Notes: generated by a model not told the origin, from the sequence alone. A stretch of 64,000 nucleotides of DNA from Lacinutrix algicola (GCF_001418085.1 NZ_LIQH01000029.1:1-64000); one strand, 5' to 3'; counted from the stretch's first letter, positions 45,254-54,971 are shown. Numbers and translations are program-made.

Positions 45254-45736
45254 ATGGTTTTTATTTGTGAAGTTTCCTAAAATAAGTAATCCCATTCCAA
45301 CCATTACAGAGATATCTGCTAGGTTAAAAATACCTGTTCTAAACACACCTCCTAAATCTATATGCCAGAAATCTGTTACTTGTCCGTAAAGTACACGGTC
45401 GTATAAATTAGCCATTCCGCCACCTATAATACAACAGAATCCTATAAGAGAAAATTTATCTAATGTTTTGTCTCTAAAAATATGAAATAGAACTAATGTT
45501 AAAACAACTATTGGTAAAACGTTTAGTAATATTATTTTTAATATTGGACTAAAATCGCTTCCTAAACCTAGAAAAGCACCTTTGTTTTCTACATTATGTA
45601 GAGTAAAGTAATCTCCAATAATTTCAGCCTTGCTACCAGCTATAACATTTGCTCTTACCCAAAATTTAGAAACCTGATCTAAAGCGATATTAAATATAAT
45701 AATTAAAACAATAAATAAAGTTCTGTTTTTTTTCAT
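45236..45736 (-). CDS. lspA: Lipoprotein signal peptidase (signal peptidase II)
   Basis: The 166-residue inner-membrane aspartyl protease removes signal peptides from prolipoproteins. It has four membrane helices and the conserved blocks DQVSKFWVRAN, ENKGAFLGLG, GGGMANLYDRVLYGQVTDFWHI and FNLADISV with the two catalytic Asp in NLYDR and NLADI. It lies two bases after the fabD stop. The window encodes several lipoproteins that need it. Confidence 0.96.
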   Translation of the reverse strand: MKKNRTLFIVLIIIFNIALDQVSKFWVRANVIAGSKAEIIGDYFTLHNVENKGAFLGLGSDFSPILKIILLNVLPIVVLTLVLFHIFRDKTLDKFSLIGFCCIIGGGMANLYDRVLYGQVTDFWHIDLGGVFRTGIFNLADISVMVGMGLLILGNFTNKNHKKTSI

Positions 45737-45738
45737 AA

Positions 45739-46632
45739 TTAAGAAGCGCTTACTATTGTTGCAGAAGCAGTTTGTGCTTCTCTATTTATTTTTTTTACTA
45801 AACCTTGCAATACTTTTCCTGGACCAACTTCTGTAAATAAGGTTGCGCCATCTGCAATCATATGTTCTACAGATTGTGTCCAACGTACTGGAGCTGTTAA
45901 TTGGGATATTAAATTAGCTTTAATTTCAGCTTCATTAATTACTGCGTTTGCAGTTACGTTTTGGTAAATAGGGCAGTTAGGTTTTCTAAATGTTGTGTTT
46001 TCTATTGCTGCTGCAAGTTCTTCGCGTGCAGGCTCCATCATTGGAGAGTGAAATGCACCACCAACTGGAAGTACTAAAGCTCGTCTTGCTCCTGCTTCTT
46101 TCATATTCTCACAAGCTCTATTTATAGCTTCAGTTTCTCCAGAAATAACTAATTGTCCAGGGCAGTTATAATTAGCAGCAACAACAATACCTTCGGTGTC
46201 ATTACATATTTTTTCTACAATACTATCTTCTAAACCTAAAACAGCAGCCATTGTACTTGGTTGTATTTCACAAGCTTTTTGCATCGCTAAAGCACGTTGT
46301 GATACTAGACGTAAACCATCTTCAAAAGTTAAAGTTCCATTGGCTACTAATGCAGAGAATTCTCCAAGAGAATGTCCCGCAACCATGTCTGGCTTGAAAC
46401 TTTCTCCTAAAGTTTTTGCTAAAATTACCGAGTGTAAAAATATAGCAGGTTGTGTAACTTTAGTTTCTTTTAAGGCTTCAGCAGTACCTTCGAACATAAT
46501 GTCTGTAATATGAAATCCTAAAATTTCATTAGCATCTTCAAATAAGTGCTGTGCTTCTGGTGAGTTTTCGTATAAATCTAAGCCCATTCCTGAGAATTGA
46601 GCGCCTTGACCTGGAAATATATATGCTTTCAT
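45739..46632 (-). CDS. fabD: Malonyl-CoA:ACP transacylase
   Basis: About 297 residues from ATG 46632 (MKAYIFPGQGAQFSGMG). An upstream start at 46653 adds seven non-conserved residues. The enzyme loads malonyl groups onto acyl carrier protein for fatty-acid synthesis. Its active-site Ser is in GHSLGEFSAL, the catalytic His in GGAFHSPMM, and the Gln in PGQGAQ. It is co-transcribed with lspA. Confidence 0.96.
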   Translation of the reverse strand: MKAYIFPGQGAQFSGMGLDLYENSPEAQHLFEDANEILGFHITDIMFEGTAEALKETKVTQPAIFLHSVILAKTLGESFKPDMVAGHSLGEFSALVANGTLTFEDGLRLVSQRALAMQKACEIQPSTMAAVLGLEDSIVEKICNDTEGIVVAANYNCPGQLVISGETEAINRACENMKEAGARRALVLPVGGAFHSPMMEPAREELAAAIENTTFRKPNCPIYQNVTANAVINEAEIKANLISQLTAPVRWTQSVEHMIADGATLFTEVGPGKVLQGLVKKINREAQTASATIVSAS

Positions 46633-46679
46633 TTGTTTAATTTTGAATAGCAAAAATAGGAATAAATTCTGATAAAGTC

Positions 46680-46708
46680 CTCAGTCTTCAGTTTTCAGTC
46701 AACAGTAT
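46680..46708. repeat. CAGTCTTCAGTTTTCAGTC simple intergenic repeat
   Basis: Degenerate tandem CTTCAGTTTTCAGTCAACAG phrase just upstream of fabD, of the type often seen between Flavobacteriia genes. Function unknown. Confidence 0.45.
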
Positions 46709-46720
46709 TAAATATGAAGT

Positions 46721-48277
46721 TTACAATCCTACAATTGCAGCTTCAGCACAACGCTCTCCATCCATTGCTGCGCTAATAATTCCGCCAGCATAACCACCAC
46801 CTTCTCCACATGGGAATAAGTTTGAAATTTCTGGATGCTCTAACGTTTCATTTCTTGGAATATTTACAGGAGATGAGGTTCTAGACTCTACACCAATAAC
46901 ATTTGCTTCTTCGGTATAGTAACCATTCATTTTTTTACCAAAAGCTTCAAAACCTTTTCTTAATCTACTCCCTATTAATTTGGGTAATAAAGAGTGCATT
47001 GGCGCACTATTTAAACCTGGCTGATAAGAAGTGTCGTTTAAAGAGCTAGATAAATTTCCTTGTACAAAGTCTGTTAAACGTTGTGCAGGAGCAGCTTGTG
47101 TTCTGCCTCCTGAAGTAAAAGCAATACGCTCTAAACTCTTTTGGTATTCTAGTCCTTTTAAAGCTCCAAACTTCTCGAATTTAGCAATGTCTTTATCAAC
47201 ATTAATTTCTACAACAATACCCGAGTTTGCATACTTGTTGTTACGTCGTGATGGCGACATACCATTAACCACTACTTCTCCGTTTGCAGTTGCCGCTGGT
47301 ACAATAAACCCACCAGGACACATGCAAAATGAATAAACACCACGATCTTTTACTTGTTGTACTAAACTATAAGCTGCTGGTGGAAGTAATTCGCTACGTT
47401 CTCCTGAGCAATGGTATTGAATAGAGTCTATAATATGTTGAGGATGTTCTACACGAACTCCCATAGCAAAAGATTTAGCTTTTAGGCTGATTTTCTTTTC
47501 ATCTAATAAATAGAAAATATCTCTAGCAGAATGTCCTGTAGCAAGAATAACACGGTCGGTAGACATCTCACTTTCATTATTAAGGACTATAGATTCTATC
47601 TTGTTGTTTTTAATATTGAAATCTGTAACACGTGTTTCAAAATGAACTTCTCCACCGTAATTAATAATATTCTCACGAATGTTTTGAATGATTTTTGGTA
47701 GTTTATTAGTTCCAATATGTGGATGGGCATCTACAAGAATTTCGTCTGCAGCACCATGAAAGACTAAATTTTCGAAAATTTTTCTAACGTCACCACGTTT
47801 TAAACTTCTTGTGTATAATTTGCCATCACTATAAGTTCCGGCTCCACCTTCACCAAAGCAATAATTGGAATCTTCGTTTACAAAATGATCTTGATTTATA
47901 GCTTTTAAATCACGCCTACGGTCTTGTACATTTTTACCGCGTTCTAAAACAATAGGTTTAAAACCTAGTTCTATACAACGTAAAGCAGCGTACATTCCTG
48001 CAGGACCAAAACCAATAATATGTACTGGTTTTGCTTTAGAAACATCTTTGTAGTGAAATTGATAATCAGACTTTTCTGGCAGCGCTTCCTTAATATAAAC
48101 AGATAATTTATAATTAAGGATGATTTTAGGCTTTCTAGCGTCTATAGATTTACGTAATACTTTTATTCCAGTAATATCTTTTCTTGGAATACTTAAATAT
48201 TGAGCCGATTTAATTAGCAATATATCGCTACGTTCTTCGTCTTTTAAAGTTAAGCGAAGCTGAATGTCTTTTACCAT
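46721..48277 (-). CDS. NAD(P)/FAD-dependent oxidoreductase (COG2509-like)
   Basis: The 518-residue protein has an N-terminal ~85-residue extra domain (IQLRLTLKDEERSD). A Rossmann FAD-binding motif follows (VHIIGFGPAGMYAAL), then YCFGEGGAGTYSDGKLYTR, VILATGHSARDIF, MCPGGFIVPAATANGEVVVNG and a final GEGGGYAGGIISAAMDGERCAEA. The substrate is unknown. The gene is alone on its strand between fabD and the pseudouridine synthase. Confidence 0.88.
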   Translation of the reverse strand: MVKDIQLRLTLKDEERSDILLIKSAQYLSIPRKDITGIKVLRKSIDARKPKIILNYKLSVYIKEALPEKSDYQFHYKDVSKAKPVHIIGFGPAGMYAALRCIELGFKPIVLERGKNVQDRRRDLKAINQDHFVNEDSNYCFGEGGAGTYSDGKLYTRSLKRGDVRKIFENLVFHGAADEILVDAHPHIGTNKLPKIIQNIRENIINYGGEVHFETRVTDFNIKNNKIESIVLNNESEMSTDRVILATGHSARDIFYLLDEKKISLKAKSFAMGVRVEHPQHIIDSIQYHCSGERSELLPPAAYSLVQQVKDRGVYSFCMCPGGFIVPAATANGEVVVNGMSPSRRNNKYANSGIVVEINVDKDIAKFEKFGALKGLEYQKSLERIAFTSGGRTQAAPAQRLTDFVQGNLSSSLNDTSYQPGLNSAPMHSLLPKLIGSRLRKGFEAFGKKMNGYYTEEANVIGVESRTSSPVNIPRNETLEHPEISNLFPCGEGGGYAGGIISAAMDGERCAEAAIVGL

Positions 48278-48369
48278 ATTGCAAAATTAGGAAAAAAATG
48301 ATGGATTATTATTTTATGATTGCTATTGTTGAAAGAAATACTTACCAAAGCAATTAAAAAAGAAGTCTT

Positions 48370-49230
48370 TTATATAGAATCGAAAATCTTTTTAAATTTT
48401 TCTGGTAACTCATCTTTTATAATTAATTTTTCTTGAGTAAAAGGATGGGTAAACTTCAAAGAATAAGCATGTAAATATAAGCCTTTGCCATTTAGTACTA
48501 AATGCTCAATGTTATACTCTTTGTCTCCTAAAATAGGGTTGCCTATACTTGTTAAGTGTTTTCTTAATTGATGCTTTCTTCCTGTTTTTGGCTTTAATTT
48601 TACTAAATTAAGGATATCAAATCGCTCTGAAGCTAAACTTGCTTTTACTTTATATAAGGATCTAGAAGTCTTGTTGTCAATATCTGTAGTTATTTCGCCT
48701 TTAGGTTTCATTTTGCCAATAGCTACAGCGTAGTAAGATTTTTTGATTTTTTTGTCTTGAAACATTTTGTTTAAAGTACGAATGCTGCTGTTTGTCTTTC
48801 CTATTAATAGTAAGCCTGTTGTTGGGTAGTCCAATCTGTGTATAGGTTGAGGTGTCGTTCTATCGAGAAGGCTGCTAGGCTTTAAGTTTTGAATTAGAGC
48901 ATTTGCTACTGTTTTAAAGCTATTACCACTTACTAATATTCCTCCAGGTTTGTGAATGACTGCCAAATAATCGTCTTCATATAAAACGTTTAATTTTAAA
49001 ATAAGTTTAGTTCTAGGCTTGCTAATTTCTGGAATTGTTAAACAAATAGTTTCTCCGCCAGATATAAAAGTAGCAGAGGTTGCAATAATACCATTAACAG
49101 TAATGTATTGTTTTTTTAAAGCTTTTTTTAAAGCAGATTTTGTAAAAACTAAATTAAAAAGACCAACACCATACTCTTGAAGTCTAATAGGTTTTGAGAG
49201 TTCTGGAACAATATGAGTTTTAGTTTGCAT
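48370..49230 (-). CDS. RluA family pseudouridine synthase
   Basis: The 286-residue protein has an N-terminal S4-like RNA-binding region (1-75) and a pseudouridine synthase domain. The catalytic Asp is in HRLDYPTTGLLL, and GRKHQLRKHLTSIGNPILGDKEY follows. The usual TSG after the Asp is TTG here. It isomerises uridine in rRNA or tRNA; the exact site is unclear. Confidence 0.92.
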   Translation of the reverse strand: MQTKTHIVPELSKPIRLQEYGVGLFNLVFTKSALKKALKKQYITVNGIIATSATFISGGETICLTIPEISKPRTKLILKLNVLYEDDYLAVIHKPGGILVSGNSFKTVANALIQNLKPSSLLDRTTPQPIHRLDYPTTGLLLIGKTNSSIRTLNKMFQDKKIKKSYYAVAIGKMKPKGEITTDIDNKTSRSLYKVKASLASERFDILNLVKLKPKTGRKHQLRKHLTSIGNPILGDKEYNIEHLVLNGKGLYLHAYSLKFTHPFTQEKLIIKDELPEKFKKIFDSI

Positions 49231-49367
49231 TTAGCTTTCGCATATTTGGAGTGTTCTTTTTTTGTACAGTATTATTTTAAAAAAGATATTAAGAAAAATA
49301 CTAATAGATAATAGTTGTCAGCTCACTATTTGGTATTAAGGAATGTTACAGTAAAATAAAAGAACAA

Positions 49368-49976
49368 TTAAACCTCCTCAGTCATTCCATCATTCAACTC
49401 ACCAATGTACCCAAGAACTTCTTCTTTACCAATGTCTTTAGAACTAGATGTTATAAAATGTCTTGGCATTTCTTCCCAAGTTTCAAGCATAACGTTTCTG
49501 TAGTCTTCAACGTGTCTTTCGATAGCTTTAGGTTTTAATTTATCGGCTTTAGTAAAAATGATACAAAAAGGAATACCAGCTTCACCTAAATACTGCATAA
49601 AATCCAAATCGATAGGCTGTGGTTTGTGTCTAATATCGACTAAAGTAAAAGCGCAAACTAGCTGTTCGCGTTCCTGAAAATATTTAGTAATAAATTTCTG
49701 AAATACTTTTTTAGTACTCTTAGAAACTTTAGCATAACCGTAACCAGGTAAATCTACCAAGTACCAATCTTTATTTATAAGAAAATGGTTTATAAGTTGA
49801 GTTTTTCCAGGTCTTCCAGAAGTTTTTGCAAGACTCTTTCTGCTGGTAAGCATATTAATAAGTGACGATTTCCCAACGTTACTTCTGCCAATAAAGGCAT
49901 ATTCTGGTAGCATATCTTTTGGGCATTTTGCCACATCAGAATTACTTAATACAAATTCAGCAGACTTAATTTTCAT
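49368..49976 (-). CDS. engB: Ribosome biogenesis GTP-binding protein EngB (YihA/YsxC)
   Basis: The 202-residue GTPase acts in large-subunit assembly. G1 is GRSNVGKSSLI, G3 DLPGYGYA, G4 TKAD, and G5 TSSSKD. Length is typical for the family. It sits alone on the minus strand, with 137 bp between its stop codon and the pseudouridine synthase start downstream. Confidence 0.96.
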   Translation of the reverse strand: MKIKSAEFVLSNSDVAKCPKDMLPEYAFIGRSNVGKSSLINMLTSRKSLAKTSGRPGKTQLINHFLINKDWYLVDLPGYGYAKVSKSTKKVFQKFITKYFQEREQLVCAFTLVDIRHKPQPIDLDFMQYLGEAGIPFCIIFTKADKLKPKAIERHVEDYRNVMLETWEEMPRHFITSSSKDIGKEEVLGYIGELNDGMTEEV

Positions 49977-50085
49977 TGTGATATTGTCTTCGTGAAAACG
50001 AAAACCTGTTTAAAGTTAATATTAAATGCAAAAGTAAGCACAATACATTAAGTAGCCAAAAGCTATACGCTAATAACTAAAGCTA

Positions 50086-50850
50086 TTAAAAAGAGCGTTT
50101 TTTAAGCCAATCTCCTAAAATTTTATTAAATTCTGTTGGGTGCTCCATCATAGCGGCATGACCACATTTGTCAATCCAAAATAAATCAGAATCTGGAAGT
50201 AATTTGTTAAACTCGTCTGCAACATCTGGAGGTGTAACGGCATCATTTCTTCCCCAAATGATACAGGTAGGTGTATTCATTTTTGGTAAATCTTTAGCCA
50301 TATTGTGTCTAATAGCACTTTTTGCAATAGTAAGTGTTTTAATTAGTTTAATTCTGTCATTTACAGTTTCATAAACTTCATCAACAATCTCTTTTGTTGC
50401 AATAGCCGGATCATAAAAAACATCTTGCGCTTTTTTCTTAATCACTTCGTAGTCACTACGTTTTGGGTAGCTTCCTCCCATTGCACTTTCGTACAAGCCA
50501 GAACTTCCTGTAATAACTAATGCTTTTACTTTTTCAGGATTCATTTTTGTAAAATAAAGTCCTATGTGACCACCAAGAGAATTTCCTAAAAGAATAACTT
50601 CGTCAAATTTTTTAAAATCTATAAACTCACCTAAGTATTTAGAAAATGCTTTAACATTGGTTTTTAAAAGTGGCATAGTATACACGGGTAATTGTGGGAT
50701 AATTACCTTGTAACCTTCTTTACTAAAGCGGTTTATAACTGCGTCAAAATTACTTAATCCACCCATAAGTCCATGTAGAACAATTATTGGTGTGCCTTCT
50801 CCAGCTTCAATATAATTAAATTTTCCTTCAGTAATAAGTGTATGCGACAT
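50086..50850 (-). CDS. Alpha/beta hydrolase
   Basis: The 254-residue alpha/beta-hydrolase fold protein has an oxyanion HG loop (VLHGLMGGLSNFD), nucleophile elbow GNSLGG, an Asp in IIWGRNDAVTPP and His in DKCGHAAMMEHP. The substrate is unknown. It resembles the other hydrolase at 19357 only in fold. Its start faces the mraZ promoter region across about 230 bp. Confidence 0.88.
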   Translation of the reverse strand: MSHTLITEGKFNYIEAGEGTPIIVLHGLMGGLSNFDAVINRFSKEGYKVIIPQLPVYTMPLLKTNVKAFSKYLGEFIDFKKFDEVILLGNSLGGHIGLYFTKMNPEKVKALVITGSSGLYESAMGGSYPKRSDYEVIKKKAQDVFYDPAIATKEIVDEVYETVNDRIKLIKTLTIAKSAIRHNMAKDLPKMNTPTCIIWGRNDAVTPPDVADEFNKLLPDSDLFWIDKCGHAAMMEHPTEFNKILGDWLKKRSF

Positions 50851-51070
50851 TCGTTTTTTTAGTCAATCTGTTAAAGCAAATATAGTTATTTCAAATAAAT
50901 AATTGAGGTATTATTTAGATACTTCAAAAAACTAGACTGGTGTATATGTAAACCGTTGTTGATTACTTATTTTATTGTTTTTTAAATCGCTGAAAGCTAT
51001 GTGTTTAAAGGTTGTGTAGCTATTTTTTATAGTGTTAAAGGTGTGGTTGTGTCAAATATTTATTAACAAT

Positions 51071-51100
51071 GTGGTAAAATGTGGTAAAATGTGGTAAAAT
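51071..51100 (+). promoter_or_regulatory. Triple MraZ box operator
   Basis: Three perfect tandem copies of GTGGTAAAAT (51071, 51081, 51091; 10-bp period). MraZ of other bacteria binds short G-rich direct repeats with 10-bp spacing before mraZ (known). This array occupies the place of the -33 box. Confidence 0.85.
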
Positions 51101-51106
51101 TTTCAA

Positions 51107-51114
51107 TATATTTG
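51107..51114 (+). promoter_or_regulatory. -7 element of the dcw cluster promoter
   Basis: TATATTTG fits TAnnTTTG, six bases after the last MraZ box and 33 bp before the mraZ TTG start. No TTTG -33 box is seen at the right distance. Confidence 0.6.
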
Positions 51115-51146
51115 ACTCTTATACGTTTACATATAAAAAAAACACA

Positions 51147-51617
51147 TTGAACTCATTAATAGGAACATACGAATGTAAAGCGGATGCCAAAGGAAGGCTA
51201 ATGCTTCCTGCTGCGCTTAAAAAGCAGTTGTCTCCTGTGTTGCAAAATGGTTTTGTGTTAAAAAGAGCGGTTTTTCAACCTTGCCTGGAATTGTATCCAA
51301 TGGAGGAGTGGGAGGTGTTAATGCAGAAAGTAAATAAACTTAATCGCTTTAAGAAAAAGAATAACGATTTCATCCGTAGGTTTACTGCTGGTGTGAAAAT
51401 GATAGAAGTAGATGCGAGTGGAAGATTGTTGATTCCGAAGGATTTAACAGTTTTTGCGAGCATTTCTAAAAATGTTGTAGTGTCTTCGGCAATTAATATT
51501 GTGGAGATCTGGGATAAAGATAAGTACGAACAAGCCATTGACGATGCAGCTGATGATTTTGCAGATTTAGCTGAGGAAGTAATGGGACAAGATGAAGAAG
51601 ATAATGGAATATCATAA
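51147..51617 (+). CDS. mraZ: Transcriptional regulator MraZ
   Basis: About 156 residues from TTG 51147 (NSLIGTYECKADAKGRLMLP). The longer frame from GTG 51081 would begin inside the operator repeats. Two AbrB-like SpoVT domains are present: 1-48 (DAKGRLMLPAALKKQL) and about 80-125 (DASGRLLIPKDL). MraZ forms a ring and represses the dcw cluster by binding the repeats upstream, so this gene is probably autoregulated. rsmH overlaps its 3' end. Confidence 0.95.
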   Translation: MNSLIGTYECKADAKGRLMLPAALKKQLSPVLQNGFVLKRAVFQPCLELYPMEEWEVLMQKVNKLNRFKKKNNDFIRRFTAGVKMIEVDASGRLLIPKDLTVFASISKNVVVSSAINIVEIWDKDKYEQAIDDAADDFADLAEEVMGQDEEDNGIS

Positions 51618-52500
51618 TCCTGTATTATTAAAAGAAACGGTAGATGGTTTAAATATTAAACCAGACGGCGTTTATGTAGATGTCACTTTTGGTGGTGGCG
51701 GGCATAGTCGCGAAATATTAAGTCGTCTAGGAGAAAACGGAAAGTTGTTTGCTTTCGATCAAGATGCAGATGCTTTAGAGAATAAAATTGATGATCCAAG
51801 ATTTACGCTTATTCATGAAAATTTTAGATTCATAAAACGTTTTTTAAGGTTTCATGGTGTAAAAGAAGTGGATGGTGTTTTGGCAGATTTTGGAGTATCG
51901 TCTCATCAGTTTGATGTTGCAGAACGTGGGTTTTCGACACGATTTGAAGCTGAGTTGGATATGAGAATGAATCAAAAAAGTCAACTCTCAGCTTACCATG
52001 TTATTAATGAGTACGACGAAGATCAAATTAAGCAAGTGTTATTACAGTATGGTGAGTTGCGTGCAGCTCCAGCAATGGCAAAGTTGATTGTGGAATTTCG
52101 TAAAGATGAAGTGATAAAAACAAGCGATCAGCTTAAAAGTGTGATGAAGAAATTTTTATCTCCAAAACATGAGAATAAAATTTTAGCACAAATATATCAA
52201 GCTATTAGAATTGAAGTAAATCAAGAGATTGAAGCTTTAAAAGAGTTTTTGGCGCAAACACCAGAAATTTTAAAATCTAATGGCAGGTTGAGTTTAATAA
52301 GTTATCACTCTTTAGAGGATAGGTTGGTTAAGCGTTTCATAAGAAACGGATTGTTTGAAGGTGAGCCGGAAAGAGATGTCTTCGGTAATTTTGAAGTGCC
52401 TCTTAAAAAAGTTGGAAAACTAATTATTCCATCGGCTGCTGAAATTAAAATTAACAGTAGATCGAGAAGTGCAAAGCTTCGTATTGCTGAAAAAGTATAA
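51604..52500 (+). CDS. rsmH: 16S rRNA (cytosine(1402)-N4)-methyltransferase
   Basis: About 299 residues from ATG 51604 (MEYHNPVLLKETVDGL). An ATG at 51592 would add MKKI. It methylates C1402 of 16S rRNA using SAM. Motifs are YVDVTFGGGGHSREIL (SAM loop), GVLADFGVSSHQFD, RGFSTRFEAELDMRMN and LISYHSLEDRLVKRF. It overlaps mraZ by 14 bp, so translation is coupled. Confidence 0.97.
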   Translation: MEYHNPVLLKETVDGLNIKPDGVYVDVTFGGGGHSREILSRLGENGKLFAFDQDADALENKIDDPRFTLIHENFRFIKRFLRFHGVKEVDGVLADFGVSSHQFDVAERGFSTRFEAELDMRMNQKSQLSAYHVINEYDEDQIKQVLLQYGELRAAPAMAKLIVEFRKDEVIKTSDQLKSVMKKFLSPKHENKILAQIYQAIRIEVNQEIEALKEFLAQTPEILKSNGRLSLISYHSLEDRLVKRFIRNGLFEGEPERDVFGNFEVPLKKVGKLIIPSAAEIKINSRSRSAKLRIAEKV

Positions 52501-52636
52501 ATAAGAGACTGTTTTTTTAAAATAGTTTTTAGCAACAAGAGAGTCTCTTGAATTGAAGCACGATTTTATTCAGAATTAATAAAGGAGAAATAAGTAGGCC
52601 ATCAGGTTAGTAAATACGAAAAATTAAAAATTTAGT

Positions 52637-52960
52637 TTGAAAAAAAATATCTATAGCATATTAAGAGGTACGTTTCTAGTAAGTGACGACTCTTTTAAGA
52701 ATTGGAGAATGATTCTCTTTATATCTGTGTTGGCTATAGTAATGATTGCAAGCTCGCATAGTGCAGATAAAAAAGTTTATGAAATTGCACGGCTAGGTAA
52801 TGAAGCAAAAGAGTTGCGATCTGCTTTTATAGAAGGCAGAGGGCGATTGATGGAGTTGAAAAAAGAATCTGTTGTATCGGTGAAAATGAAAGAAAAAGGC
52901 TTGAAAACTTCAGAAGTTCCGCCTCAAAAAATAAAAGTTAAATCTCAAAATAAAGAATAG
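52637..52960 (+). CDS. ftsL: FtsL-like cell-division protein
   Basis: The 107-residue bitopic membrane protein begins at TTG 52637 with a short Lys-rich cytosolic part. One membrane helix lies near 26-42 (LFISVLAIVMIASSHSA), then a short coiled coil with heptad-like LGNEAKELRSAF. FtsL bridges FtsB/FtsQ with the FtsWI synthase. The sequence is poorly conserved, so the call rests on size, topology and place between rsmH and ftsI. Confidence 0.85.
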   Translation: MKKNIYSILRGTFLVSDDSFKNWRMILFISVLAIVMIASSHSADKKVYEIARLGNEAKELRSAFIEGRGRLMELKKESVVSVKMKEKGLKTSEVPPQKIKVKSQNKE

Positions 52961-52967
52961 TTCAGTC

Positions 52968-54971
52968 TTGGCAGTAAACGAAGCGAACATATTAAATCGA
53001 TTGTATTTTGTAGCTGGATGTATGTTCATCTTCGGGCTTGCTGTGGTTATTAAATTGTTAACGATACAGTATATCCATGGTGATAAATATCGTGAGTTGG
53101 CAGATAGCAGAACTATTGAGGATAAGCCAATTCCTGCTAATAGAGGTAATGTGTATTCTGTAAACGGAAACTTGTTGGCAACTTCTATTCCTAAATACGA
53201 TATTAGAATAGATACAAAAACGCCGAAGAAAAAAATATGGCAGGAGCAAATTGGTCCATTATGCGATTCGTTGTCAAAATACTCAGGAAGATCGTCAAGT
53301 TATTATAGAGAGAATTTAAGAAAGGCACGAGCTAAAAAAAACAGATATTATTTGTTAGCGCGTGATATTGGGTATTCAGACTATATCAGGTTGCGCGATT
53401 TTCCATTACTAAAATTAGGTGCTTTTAAAGGAGGATTGATTGTTGAGCAAACAACAAAGCGAGAGCATCCAATGGGAGGGATTTCTATGAGAACCATAGG
53501 TTATGAGAGAACAGACGAAGAAGGGAATATAACTCGAGCAGGATTAGATGGTGCTTTTGGTGAGAAATACCTAAAAGGTGTAGATGGGCATCGTATGAAG
53601 CAAAAAATTGGTAAAGGACAATGGAAGCCTATTAAAGATTCTAACGAAGTTGAACCACAAGACGGTTATGATATTTACACTACTATTAATGTTAATATTC
53701 AAGATATCGCACATCATTCTTTGTTGGAGCAGTTGGAGAAGTACGATGCAGAACATGGTTGTGTTGTAGTGATGGAGGTGAAGACTGGTGAGATTAGGGC
53801 GATTTCGAATTTAGGGAAATCTAAGTCTGGTAAGTATTACGAAAAAAGAAATTATGCAGTTTGGGAATCTCACGAGCCTGGTTCTACTTTTAAATTAATG
53901 GCTGTAATGGCTGCTTTAGAGGACAAGGTGATTGATACTTCTACAATTATTGATACAAGAAGTGGGTATAAAACATTTTATGGAAGAGGGATAACAGATA
54001 CGCGTGGTTATGGAAAGATTTCTGTAGGTACAGCGTTCGAGAAATCATCTAACATTGGTATGGCTACTATAATAGACGATAACTATTCTAAGAATCCAAG
54101 TAAGTTTATTAATAGACTAAAGCAGTGGAAGCTTCATGAGAATTTAAACTTACCTATTGTTGGTGAAGGAGAGCCGGTAATACCTAAGCCGGGAGATAAA
54201 ATATGGAGTAGAAACGCATTGCCATCTATGGCTTATGGTTATAATATGCAATTAACACCATTGCAAACCTTAACATTTTATAATGCGGTTGCTAATGATG
54301 GTGAGATGTTAAAACCTCGTTTTTTACGTCAGGTAAAAGAATTAGATAGAGAGATTGAAAGTTTTGATAAGGAAATTCGAGTAAAGAAAATTGCCTCTGA
54401 TGAAACGATAAAGAAAGCGCAAAAACTTTTAGAGAATGTTGTAGAGCACGGAACAGGAAGAGGAATGTATTCAAAATATTTTTCTATGGCAGGAAAAACG
54501 GGAACTGCTAGAACAGATTATGGTGATTTTGAAAAATGGAAAAAGGATAGGAAATATGTATCGTCTTTTGCAGGATATTTTCCGGTAGAAAATCCAAAAT
54601 ATTCTTGTATTGTGGTAATTCATAAGCCGAGTATAAAAATTGGTTTATATGGAGCAGATGTTGCAGGACCGGTTTTTAAACGTATCGCTCAAAAGATTTT
54701 TACAGACACACCAATAATTGATGAGATTGAGTCTCTTGAAGTGGAAAATGCGGCTATAGATAAAGAGTTTCAAAACTTTTACGATATAGCAAATACATAT
54801 TTAACAATAATGCCAAGTGTAATTGGTCTTCCTGTAATGGATGCAATGGCTTTGTGTGAGAATTTAGGTTTAAAGGTGAAAATGAGTGGTAATGGAGTTG
54901 TGAAATCACAATCTATTCCAAAAGGACAAAAAGTAAAGAAAAATCAAACTATAGTTTTAGAATTATCGTGA
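52968..54971 (+). CDS. ftsI: Septal penicillin-binding transpeptidase FtsI (PBP3-like) with PASTA domain
   Basis: The 667-residue protein has one N-terminal helix (VAGCMFIFGLAVVIKLLTIQ), a PBP dimer domain, and a transpeptidase domain with active-site Ser306 (S-T-F-K), S-S-N at 360-362 and K510-T-G. A C-terminal PASTA domain occupies about 605-667 (MPSVIGLPVMDAMALCENLG). PASTA domains are common in this clade's FtsI. It crosslinks septal peptidoglycan. The start is TTG 52968, seven bases after ftsL, and it overlaps murE by four bases. Confidence 0.96.
   Translation: MAVNEANILNRLYFVAGCMFIFGLAVVIKLLTIQYIHGDKYRELADSRTIEDKPIPANRGNVYSVNGNLLATSIPKYDIRIDTKTPKKKIWQEQIGPLCDSLSKYSGRSSSYYRENLRKARAKKNRYYLLARDIGYSDYIRLRDFPLLKLGAFKGGLIVEQTTKREHPMGGISMRTIGYERTDEEGNITRAGLDGAFGEKYLKGVDGHRMKQKIGKGQWKPIKDSNEVEPQDGYDIYTTINVNIQDIAHHSLLEQLEKYDAEHGCVVVMEVKTGEIRAISNLGKSKSGKYYEKRNYAVWESHEPGSTFKLMAVMAALEDKVIDTSTIIDTRSGYKTFYGRGITDTRGYGKISVGTAFEKSSNIGMATIIDDNYSKNPSKFINRLKQWKLHENLNLPIVGEGEPVIPKPGDKIWSRNALPSMAYGYNMQLTPLQTLTFYNAVANDGEMLKPRFLRQVKELDREIESFDKEIRVKKIASDETIKKAQKLLENVVEHGTGRGMYSKYFSMAGKTGTARTDYGDFEKWKKDRKYVSSFAGYFPVENPKYSCIVVIHKPSIKIGLYGADVAGPVFKRIAQKIFTDTPIIDEIESLEVENAAIDKEFQNFYDIANTYLTIMPSVIGLPVMDAMALCENLGLKVKMSGNGVVKSQSIPKGQKVKKNQTIVLELS

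Noticed and set aside
51071-51100. Short tandem repeats resembling a CRISPR or satellite
   Set aside because: Units are 10 bp with no spacers, placed exactly where MraZ boxes belong.
51081-51146. Longer MraZ start at GTG 51081
   Set aside because: It lies within the operator repeats and upstream of the -7 box, so it would not be on the transcript.
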